Origin: Stenopsyche tienmushanensis
Taxonomy: Eukaryota; Arthropoda; Insecta; Trichoptera; Stenopsychidae
Length of the DNA: 64,000 nucleotides
Direction of reading: 5' to 3'
Assembly (NCBI GenBank): GCA_008973525.1
Contig: WACJ01000319.1
Coordinates: 186,001 to 250,000 of the forward strand
Shown here: one piece after another, positions 55,931 through 64,000 of the stretch
How the letters are laid out: each line of letters begins with the position of its first letter
How positions within the stretch are numbered: the stretch's first letter is position 1
The notes under the pieces: model-generated
What the model was told of the DNA's origin: nothing
What the model saw: the letters and a program-made list of their open reading frames with translations, nothing else
The model's database searches: none
Position numbers and translations under genes: made by a program

Positions 55931-56329
55931 ACCTAATACAAAAATAAGACACTCCATTTGTATCACCAATTTATGCAATTCCGGTTTATATTTGAATCCC
56001 TTCCGTATAGTAAAAATATCAATTTGTATAGGGTGGATCATTTTACACAAGTAAAAAATGTAAAAAGCGAAATTAATTCGCGCATAAGTGCACCATGCCA
56101 AATTGTATCCAACGCATTTTCAATGTCCAAGAACACCGTATTAGAGTCTCATTTTAATATTCGAACTATTTTTTTTTCTTTGGAAAACCAATTATTAATA
56201 GTTCAATACTTTATTAACATAATCAAATCTAATTTTTTAAAACAATTTCATTAACAATGCAATATGCTTCCACAGCATTCTTAGTATTTGAGTCATCATC
56301 AATCTTTTTTTTTATAATAATTAAACTGT

Positions 56330-56800
56330 TAAAATTCGGGTGGGTGTAAGACTCCACGATGCCCACTCATATAACCTCAGGGGAGGGGGAGAGGCAACCC
56401 TAAGCCCATGGGCAACGGTTGAACTCCTGGGGTAATGATGTGGAGTAGAGGTGTGCGAAAGTAACATCGTCGGTATGCTCATCAAACGCCGCTGGGTTAG
56501 CCCAGCTAAGATGAGTTGGGTGCGCAGGTCACCCAGTGTTGCAAACCCATAAAGCAGTGTGTGGAACAGCCGATTACAGTAGTTGGTGGAGACTGTGTCA
56601 AAAGCTGGAGGGCACCTGGATGCTCCGCACGCAGCGTTTCTCATGGGGCAAAAGGATCAGTGGAAGACACAATTTGTGTGGCTAGTCCGGGGTAACCCAG
56701 AACAGACCATAAAACAGCGCAGGAAATGGGTTCGATTAAAAATGAACACTCAATCCAGTCAGTCGCTGTCTGATGTCTGTCGTCTTGTCCAGATTAAAAA
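56330..56800 (+). repeat. G-family repeat, best copy
   Basis: Complete-looking order: GGTGTAAGACTCCACGATGC, GGGCAACGGTTGAACTCC, GATGTGGAGTAGAGGTGTGC, GCTGGGTTAGCCCAGC, ATGAGTTGGGTGCGCAG, ACAGCCGATTACAGTAGTTG, CAGTGGAAGACACAATTTG, CGGGGTAACCCAGAACAG and CAGTCAGTCGCTGTCTGATG. The frame 56583-56876 (GNPEQTIKQRRKW, QSLSDVCRL) is partly kept at 44430-44530, so the right half may derive from a coding sequence, but I cannot name it. Confidence 0.65.
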
Positions 56801-56873
56801 TGAAATAAGTAGTATGAAAGAGAACACTTTTTGTAAACTGAAACCATGTATTCAAATATCTCCTTTGGTTTCA

Positions 56874-57165
56874 TAACTTCAAACCGGAACTGAACCGAAA
56901 ACCGAAAATTGGTAAAATTGTTATTATTGTACAATTAAACCTTCTATAGTGTCTAGATAGGGATGCAAAATGCAAAATTTGTACATGTTTAGTTTTTTAA
57001 TAAGTGCAAGTTAAACACGTTACATGAGTTTATGTATTTTACCCGTTACTTACGCCGCAACTGAAGTGCGCGCTATAGGAGGGTTGACTGTCTTGCGCAT
57101 AACTGAACCGATATAAATATTTGATACTGAACCGTAACGAAAACGTATCGGTTCGAAGCCCTTCT
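56874..57165. mobile_element. Putative hAT MITE
   Basis: The left ACTTCAAACCGGAACTGAAC and the right GTATCGGTTCGAAGCCC (complement GGGCTTCGAACCGATAC) are imperfect inverted ends of the GGGxTTCGAACC type known from hAT elements. The ~290-bp interior is non-coding. 57110-57140 shares AACCGATATAAAT with 2150-2170. Confidence 0.45.
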
Positions 57166-57169
57166 TTAA

Positions 57170-58668
57170 TGGTTGCAATGAGATCGATATAATAATAAAA
57201 TCGCAAATGATTTCAAATTAGCAACACATTTATTTTGAAAGGCTCTTTGTATATTATGTAGGTCACTTGTTGCTAACCACCCTTTACGAAGACATCATAG
57301 TAACCGAGTTAGCTTTCTTTGTATTTAACGCATTCATTTGAACAAAGCAACTATAAAAAATAAATCAAGCGTTTAACTGCAAATCTGTCATGATTCCGTG
57401 CGGAACGCACTGTTTAGATCAATTTTTGTGTATGTATCCAAACGTATTTTTGGGCAATCACTGATAGCTTTAATTAAATTACGTTGTTATGATGAAACCA
57501 TGAAAAAAAATAATCCTGAGCAAAATTATAAAATTGGCCATGAGCGATGTAACAAAGAAGGCTTTGCGTCGCAAGTGCCCGTTTTCCGCCAATAAAACTT
57601 TAATCCAAGCGCCGTTCGCTCTCAATGTCCGCCTTTAAAACAGGAGCAATGTCTTTTTAACTTCCCGAATGACAATTCTTGGGAGAGGTCCGCCGGAGGG
57701 CGCGTGTTCGAGTCAATAAACCTCCTGCTCCTCAGCATGCATTATTACTCAATGGAGGCGAGTTTTATATGCGAATCGCTCCGACTCGGTCGGTCGATAA
57801 AAATACAGGAGCATTACTTGTATTGTGTGTCGTAAAACCCAAAGTGTAATTTATTTAAGGGCACCTGGATCGATTCCGCGCCCTACGGTGGGGTGGGTCG
57901 CACGCGAGCAGCCCATCAGCCCGTGTGAGGTGGCGACTCGAATCGATGGGCCTTATGCCATTTCATATTTTGCCTTTTGACTACTTATTATATATTCCCT
58001 TGGCACTAAGGTCGGGCTAACTATGGGGGGAGGGGTCGGAGCAAGGACTGAGCCTTCGGCCCTACTAGCCTCCGCGGCCGGATTTTTCAATCATTCACAA
58101 TTATATAAAGGCCGTAGTAAATTTCGGTTTCATTCACGTGTACGTGATTTTCAGGAGGCTCATTGTATAATCGATATCACGTTATTTATTCTGAAATGCT
58201 TTATGCGATTCACATCAAAGCCATTGACTTCAATGGCGTCAATTTATTATGGAAACTAGTGCTGGAAGCCAAAGGCTTTCGGAGGGGACGCATAATTGAT
58301 GAATGTTGTTAAAAATACATGTTAACACTTACATCAAATAGATATATTTAATTTAAATTCAAAATTCGATATTTTATAATTTAAAAATATATATATAAAC
58401 ACCTTGATGCATTGCAACGCCACGCTGGCGTGACACCGTGACGAATTGTCTAAGTAGGTCACTATCCGTTAATGTATTGATTCACCAATTCTACGTGGTT
58501 AAACGATTGATTGTTTTGATAAATATATATACGTTTTGATCATGCCAAACGTTTCTCTCAAGCACCGTAGATACTCAAGCGTACGCACACGTGTATCATT
58601 ACTAATAACACACTTTATGCGGGCAAAATTACGCACCGTAAAAAATACTACCATGCATAAAATCGTTA
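57170..58668. other. Single-copy-looking DNA with a GC-rich stretch
   Basis: 57580-58080 is clearly richer in GC and CG than its surroundings, with no repeat match. Open frames cross 57860-58020 and 58023-58259 but show no motif. It could be a promoter, an exon of an unrecognised gene or an old repeat; nothing decides between these. Confidence 0.3.
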
Positions 58669-58670
58669 TA

Positions 58671-59008
58671 CACTTAAACCTTTTTTTGTGCGGTAGATGC
58701 GTTCCGCAGAAAATCGCACAAACAGAGCTTTGTCTTACATAGAAAAACTGAAGATGCGTTCCATGGATTTTAAAAACCGCATAACTCTAAAATAGCTATA
58801 TTAAATATACCCAAAATCGCACAAAAAAAAGTTAATAAAACAATAAGGCAATTAAAAAATAACCTTTTTAGTGACATTTTAAGGACATTTTTGAACTTAT
58901 TTTTTCAGTCTGGTAGGACCGGCTTATTTGCCGCGTCACAATGATATGTACTTTTTATAAAACAAAAAAACGCATAACTTCGAAATCGCACGAAAAAAGA
59001 TATGAGTG
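58671..59008 (-). mobile_element. M-family element, TA on both sides (338 bp)
   Basis: CACTTAAACCTTTTTTTGTG (after TA 58669-58670) faces GCACGAAAAAAGATATGAGTG (before TA 59009-59010). The interior on minus carries CGCATAAC, TTTGTGCGATTTTGGGTAT-like words and CCGGTCCTACCAGACTG. Shorter than the 545-bp copy by an internal deletion that removes the CTCGAAACTACTT block. Target-site TA and both ends are preserved. Confidence 0.75.
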
Positions 59009-59079
59009 TAACTTCAAAGCCATCAAATATTTTTAAGTGACAGAAAGAAAATAAATGTTTACTATTTTCAAACTATGCA

Positions 59080-59560
59080 CCATATATGAAGGGGATTCAA
59101 ATATAAGCCGGAATTTTGTAGTACAAAAATATAAGTGCTACTAAAGAATACAAATTAATTATTTTTCTACATAGTTTCGTACTTTATAAAAATAAATCCA
59201 TCAAATAGGATGCTTCTTAATCACTTCACTGAAGATAAAAAGGCAAAAAAAACGAGAAGCAACATCCTCTGTTGCGCAACGCGTTATTATTAGTTTTCTT
59301 GTAAATGAAGGCGAAAAATCAAGTGAAATTTGAGGCAACCTGAGGCACAATTCGGTGATGCTACTCTAACTGTTTGATTGTGCACAAAAAAAATCATCCA
59401 ATCATACTGAGAACACCCACCTTACATTCCAGACTTATTCCCATGTGACTACCATATGTTTGGTCCATTGAAAGATGCATTAGGAGGGCAACGATTTCGC
59501 GACAACGCTGCGGTTGAACAATACGTGCGCAACTCGTTTTTGAGTTTCGTATTTATTTTA
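59080..59560 (+). pseudogene. MLE-B mariner, internally deleted, both coding ends kept
   Basis: The terminal repeat GGGGATTCAAATATAAGCC starts near 59091. The N-terminus reads REATSSVAQRVIISFLVNEG followed by EKSSEI (about 59255-59332). An internal deletion joins this to the C-terminal block HPPYIPDLFPCDYHMFGPLK and GGQRFRDNAAVEQYV (about 59415-59530). In mariners the third catalytic aspartate is the one in PxDY, and it is present here; Asp1 and Asp2 lie in the deleted part. A non-coding passenger or relic. Confidence 0.75.
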
Positions 59561-59589
59561 TTTTGTTACTTTTATTATAAATATAAACA

Positions 59590-59892
59590 AGCATACAAAC
59601 ATTGATTTTTATATATAAGATCTACTGTAAATTAACTGGACTATACCTATATTATTTAAAAAAGTGCAAACAATAAGTAAGCAAAGTTTTATCGCAATCG
59701 AATTAACGGTATGGTAGCGCATTAAATACGTACAAACAAACATTGATTTTTATATATCAGACTATGCCTATGTTACTTGCGATTTTTTTAGCAATAAGTG
59801 GACGAAATTTTATTGCAATCTGAGATACGGTATGGCAGCGCATTTCGAACAAACAAAACCCAATTCATTTTTATATATTAGATTATACTACA
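59590..59892 (-). repeat. C-family two-module repeat
   Basis: Minus: ATATATAAAAATGAATTGGG start, GCGCTGCCATACCGTATCTC, AGATTGCAATAAAATTTCG, then GCGCTACCATACCGTTAAT and CGATTGCGATAAAACTTTGC. It begins about 30 bp after the MLE-B relic. Confidence 0.7.
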
Positions 59893-59894
59893 AA

Positions 59895-61230
59895 GACGAG
59901 TATCTATTATCACAAAAAGTCCATATTATCCTGAATTTATATTCAATTTATTCGAGTAAGATATTTAATCTATTATAAAAGTCTTCATGCAGAGAGAGCT
60001 TCCAGCTGCGAGACTTTCTAATGACGAACAACCTCTGTCGAGGAATGATCATATTATTTAAATGCTTTATTTTTTAATGATTTTTCTAGAAAGCGACTCC
60101 TTTTATGATTTATTATTTATAGATAGAAAATAATAATTTGAAGACGATAAATAAATATGTTATTACTTATATCGCAGTGTAGTACATATTGCGAAGAAGC
60201 AATTACAAGCCTTCCCGCCAAAAATGTGTTAACATAATCAAATATTTATCGTGCATTCAGTCAGACAAACATTTTTTTTAAGCTGGTAATATGATTATAT
60301 AGAACTGAAAATTTAATAAAAGTACAGTAATTTAGTTAATACTTATGACAGGGCCTTTTAAAAAAATTTATAACAACAATATAGTATACAAAATGTCATA
60401 ATATTGGAGTATTATGTACATATTTAAATAATTCCCTCATGAAGTGCTGTTTTCGTGCGTTTGGATTGTTTATTCAAGAGAACAAATACTTAATCATTGC
60501 GCACATTCTAATCGCATTATAATGACAAAGGCACATTCGAATATTATAAAGTGCTTTTCTTGTGTTGTTTTATATGCCCAATTTGATCCTCAGTAATCTG
60601 TATTTAATAGGTTCGAGTGCCAAGCAAAAGGACCCGATGACCCAATTCTTGTCGATTAATTGGCATCGTAGATAAAGGGCCAAAAGCAGGACCATTGTTC
60701 CGTGGATTAGCATGGAATGAAAATGTTAATTTATTGTTATTAGAGCACAGTCGAGAGGTCGTCTGGATACGTTCCTGTTGTGATTCTATGCCATCCAGCG
60801 TGGGATTCTCGTTAAATTCCGAATTTTGATACTACGCTAAGTCAATCAGCCCGGTGTAAATGAGTTGAATTGAATACACGTCCGATGGTCTCTTTTAATT
60901 GTGTGGATCGTTCGGTGGAATTCCTCATGAGCACCATTCCGGCAGATATGGCAATAATAAAATCCTTCCGAGGGTTATTCCTATCCCGTTTTTACGAGCA
61001 GGATGTGATGGTTTTATGCAGGATAATCTACGCAAATACTATTTTAGGGACGCTGAAATGGTCACACTTACTTATTCATTTTGTGTAATGGAATTTGCAA
61101 CATGCGAAATAGCTAATAAATAATAATGGGGAAGCGTCTTGTTACCAAGCAAGGATATTGTAATCTCTTTGTTTATTGTAAGGAGTGGAATTAAATATTG
61201 AATAAGTCTGTGTGATGCACACATTTTTTC
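59895..61230. other. Unrecognised DNA
   Basis: 60480-61090 is of balanced composition with two overlapping plus frames (60870-61088, 60899-61123) lacking motifs. AT-rich before that. No repeats recognised. Confidence 0.3.
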
Positions 61231-61234
61231 AACA

Positions 61235-61805
61235 TTTTTATTCAAAATTTTCAGCAAAATGGATGAATGGATGCATGAAAAAGCAAAATTTTGGAATTCA
61301 AGATGATATTCATCCACATAAAATATACCAGCATCAAATGCATCCCGAAAAAGTCACTATTTGGTGCGATTTTTTGTCTGACGTCGTCCAAAACAAAAAT
61401 AGTATTGTTATAACCGCCAACAATAAGCATTACAGATCGATGATAAACAAATTTTTGTAATCTTAACAGGATGATATGAATGTCAAAGACTTGTAGTTTT
61501 AATAAGACGGCGCTACCTGCCACACAGCGCATGCCACGATGGACATTCTGCATGAGCGATCTGAGAGCATGGTTATCTCGCGCGGATATCGTACGATTTG
61601 ACACCTATAGACTTCTTCCTTTGAGACTATCTTAAATTGAAGATCCATACGTATAAATTTCAAACAATTGATGCCTTCAAATTCAATATAATGAACGTCA
61701 TCCAGCAAATTCGGTCAGATATATGGGAAAAAACCGATGAAAATTAGGCCTCCCGAATATGAGTTACCAAGTAAAATTGCGGCAGATATTGGAATGATTT
61801 TATAT
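61235..61805 (+). pseudogene. T-family transposase, longest relic
   Basis: Tc1/mariner-superfamily (IS630-type) DDE transposase, catalytic domain onwards. The frame to 61460 reads KWMNGCMKKQNFGIQDDIHP, HPEKVTIWCDFLSD and HYRSMINKFL. After a gap and frame change come GATCHTAHATMDILHERSE (61510-61566), where the preceding QD with Asp2 is damaged, then YDLTPIDFFL (about 61592-61620), a TGA where the family has Trp (61621-61623), and DYLKLKIHTYKFQTIDAF. It closes with DEN*ASRI and WNDFIFH, the ENW..R...GGHLND tail with stops. At least one frameshift and several stops. It identifies the scraps at 5810, 28165, 12895, 19325 and 33270. Confidence 0.8.
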
Positions 61806-61809
61806 TTCA

Positions 61810-62085
61810 TAATAATTGCCATCAATTGTTCTTTTAAATAAGATAAATGTTAAGCAGATATCTTACATATAGTTTGTTTTATTCACGTTTAAAAATCGAG
61901 CGTCCTTATTAAAAGAATAATAGTATTTTCTCGCATGATTTCGGCATGGTTTATGATGTACATCATCAGATCTTTATTACATTATGTAATTAATGATTCC
62001 ATCTTTATCACATCGTTAAAAATTAATTCAATTAGACGTACACAGATGACGCTGGATGGCACAACGTAAACATGGCGTTGCGCCA
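61810..62085. other. No recognisable feature
   Basis: AT-rich; nothing recognised. Confidence 0.4.
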
Positions 62086-62089
62086 CATT

Positions 62090-62210
62090 TTCTTTGGAAC
62101 AAGCGCTCTCTCGCGAATTTTCTGGAGCTCTTTTAATTATTTCTGGATCGAATCCATACCATAATACATTTATGCCGTATTCCAATCCCGAATTCTATCA
62201 TTCGAGCTCT
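62090..62210. repeat. Direct repeat unit 1
   Basis: CGCGAATTTTCTGGAGCTCT, TTTAATTATTTCTGGATCGA and ACATTTATGCCGTATTCCAA are similar to 63030-63125 (CTCGAATTTTCCAGTCCTTT, TAATTATTTCGGGGATCGAA, ACATTTATGCAGTGTTCCGA), in the same orientation ~890 bp apart. Confidence 0.5.
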
Positions 62211-62984
62211 GATCGAAGTCCCAAGACATCCCAAATGATCGTTTCTTCAACCTAAATTTGATGCGTTATGTTATGTAAATTTTGACGGAAGTATGCATAA
62301 AACTCATCGAATCGGTTGTGTGATACTCGAACTATTTTTATTGGTCGTAAAGAGTGAATCGGGATAAATATTTAAATTTGAGTGGCTTCTGGAGTAGTCA
62401 ATATGGCCAAATCTGAAGATCGAAATGCGTTTCAAGAGTCGCCCCTTCAACAGTTGGGTAATGATTTACTATAAAATCGTGTTATGCGAAATCCAAATCT
62501 TGTCCATGAATATTTTATGTGCGAGTGCTTTTATTGTGCGGATGCAGTTTTATGGTAGCTCCTGATTTAATGGGGATACGATCGGTATTAAAAATTCATG
62601 GAAATGCGGGATACGATTCTAACTACTTCAGTACGTCTGAATAAGTTAAGCCAAGAATAATTTTATATGGAAATCAATAAAGCAGTCAAGGTTTGGATAC
62701 AGAAATAGAAGCAGTGGTGAGACGAGTGCAAAATTACACTGGATTTGGCTTCGTGTGTGGAAAGAAAGTAATGCCGGGGAATACGAAAGAATATTTTCAA
62801 TCGATTTATAGCACAAAATTCATTTGGAACAGTGTATGTGAGTTTTAAACGCGTAAAAAGTCCAAAAACAAGACATTGTTTGGTGGATTTGAACCCACTT
62901 CAAGCAACTATGCAATCTGCTTTACGATCATCTCCACTCTTACACGAGCGATAATCTTACATTCGCTTTCTTCCCTCGACAAAT
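62211..62984. other. Spacer between direct repeats
   Basis: 62245-62310 resembles 9345-9410 (GACGGAAGTATGCATAAAAC against GGCGGAAGTGTCCATGAAAC). Apart from that, no frame or repeat is recognised. Confidence 0.35.
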
Positions 62985-63130
62985 ACTTTTTGAGAAATGC
63001 GCAGATTCACTCGGAAAGTTTTCCCCAGTTTTCCCGGAGAGTGCTCGAATTTTCCAGTCCTTTTAATTATTTCGGGGATCGAATCCAGATTACATTTATG
63101 CAGTGTTCCGACTCGAGATTTTATCTCATG
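62985..63130. repeat. Direct repeat unit 2
   Basis: Second copy of the 62090-62210 unit. Overlapping frames on both strands (62876-63151 plus, 62957-63226 minus) show no known motif, and the first copy does not keep either frame. Confidence 0.5.
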
Positions 63131-63274
63131 CCATCCGAACAAAATTCTTAGTTTCGTACTTATCGCTTGATAATGTATGGATATTCCATAAAGATCAGCA
63201 TGTTTAATTCTACAACACATTTTCAATGTTAAGACTTTTAAGAATTTATTCTCAAAAGAAATTTCAAAAATTTC

Positions 63275-63468
63275 TGAAACACGTTTTACTCGAAACTACT
63301 TTTTTCAACGCGGTTGACATCATATTTTAAGTTCTAATTAACTGATTTACTTCAAATTTAATATGAACCTTTTGTATATAATTATTTATTGTTCCTACCA
63401 GATTTATGTTAAAATTTTATTTTTAACCTATTTAAAAAAAAATTGAAGCTGAAAAAAATAATTAATGA
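63275..63468 (+). repeat. Internal piece of M-family element
   Basis: ACTCGAAACTACTTTTTTCA, CGCGGTTGACATCATATTTT, TTCCTACCAGATTTATG and TATTTAAAAAAAAATTGAAG match 24135-24265 and 4930-5100 in order. The element ends are not present. Confidence 0.65.
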
Positions 63469-63469
63469 A

Positions 63470-64000
63470 AAATATTTAGGTCCTTAAAATGCTAAATTTA
63501 AGCAGAATATGATAGTAATATTTAGGACGCAAAGGTATTGTGAAGGTATTTAACAATAGATCGAAAACTTAATTCGTGTATTTTGAAGTGTTCACTGTAA
63601 TAACGACAAGACTTATCCGATGAAGACTATAAGCAGAAATCACATAAGCAATGAAAACTAAAGACTAGCAGATCCCACAAATTTTGAAATTGAGATACCA
63701 TAGGAAAATCTGATCGTCATTTTCAATAATAATTTAGTATCTACATTGGCAGAAAAAAGCAGTCAGCATATTCGAAGAATATCAAGAAAGCTGAATATCT
63801 GGAACAGTGAAAGAAACACCCAAATGTCTATTTTGATATGGAGTAAATATTGCCGAAACATTTAGGAAGATTGCACATTTCGGAAGGAACAATGACGCAA
63901 AATAAGCACAAAAGATCCCACAAAGGAGGCTTTTGTCCCAAATAAAAATATGGCATTCAAACATACAAGATGAATACCATCAAACAAGAATAGCCGACTG
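63470..64000. other. No recognisable feature
   Basis: AT-rich with a short minus frame (63782-63964) of no recognisable kind, running to the window edge. Confidence 0.35.

Noticed and set aside
62875..62900. GTGGATTTGAACCCAC as a tRNA T-arm on minus
   Set aside because: B-box-like word only; no A box at proper distance and no acceptor stem pairing.

Overview
This is eukaryotic, animal-type DNA, most likely from an arthropod (probably an insect). It is AT-rich, has no bacterial-style gene packing, and carries an insect-like set of transposon families: irritans-type mariners, R1-clade LINEs, BED-zinc-finger hATs, a Helitron, TTAA- and TA-flanked MITEs, a tRNA-derived SINE and an LTR element primed by tRNA-Leu. 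I cannot name the species. Almost every open frame over 60 codons looks like chance or a transposon relic. I found no intact host gene, rRNA gene, tRNA gene or CRISPR array, so the window is either gene-poor intergenic DNA or the inside of a very large intron.

Family names used below. L: LTR-like dispersed repeat. P: repeat with a TTAACCC...GATGAG end, piggyBac-like. M: TA-flanked element with CACTCAAACC ends. C: repeat built of two ~125-bp modules containing GCGCTGCCATACCGTTCAT. G: GC-rich ~450-bp repeat. T: IS630-type transposase family with a DLTPxDFF motif. MLE-A: irritans-like mariner. MLE-B: mariner with GGGTATTCAAATATAACC ends.

Layout. 0-8 kb: L, MLE-A, a BED-type hAT (2.2-2.9 kb) and an M element with a second hAT nested in it (6.26-7.6 kb). 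8-15 kb: mostly unrecognised DNA, a striking double foldback at 10.0-10.2 kb, a 5'-truncated R1-clade LINE (12.1-12.7 kb) and a T-derived minisatellite. 15.5-19.1 kb: two diverged copies of a hAT-linked segment in opposite orientation, bracketing a broken Helitron helicase. 19-30 kb: T minisatellite, mariner fragments, L, C, an M element with TA on both sides, P, and an R1-like reverse transcriptase scrap. 30-48 kb: L, a T element with minisatellite, mariner relics, a 222-bp TTAA-flanked MITE, and G repeats including three partial units near 47 kb. 48-64 kb: hAT scrap, P, L and C repeats, a SINE lying inside an MLE-B relic, an M element with TA on both sides, and the longest T transposase relic (61.2-61.8 kb).

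The transposase relics I could read carry frameshifts, stops, internal deletions or lost catalytic residues, so nothing here looks able to move on its own. Nesting gives a partial order of events: SINE into MLE-B, L into P, hAT into M. The stretches between repeats look single-copy and could hold regulatory DNA, but I see no exon I can defend. Two 46-codon frames (25.3 and 32.6 kb) are the only weak candidates for host coding sequence.
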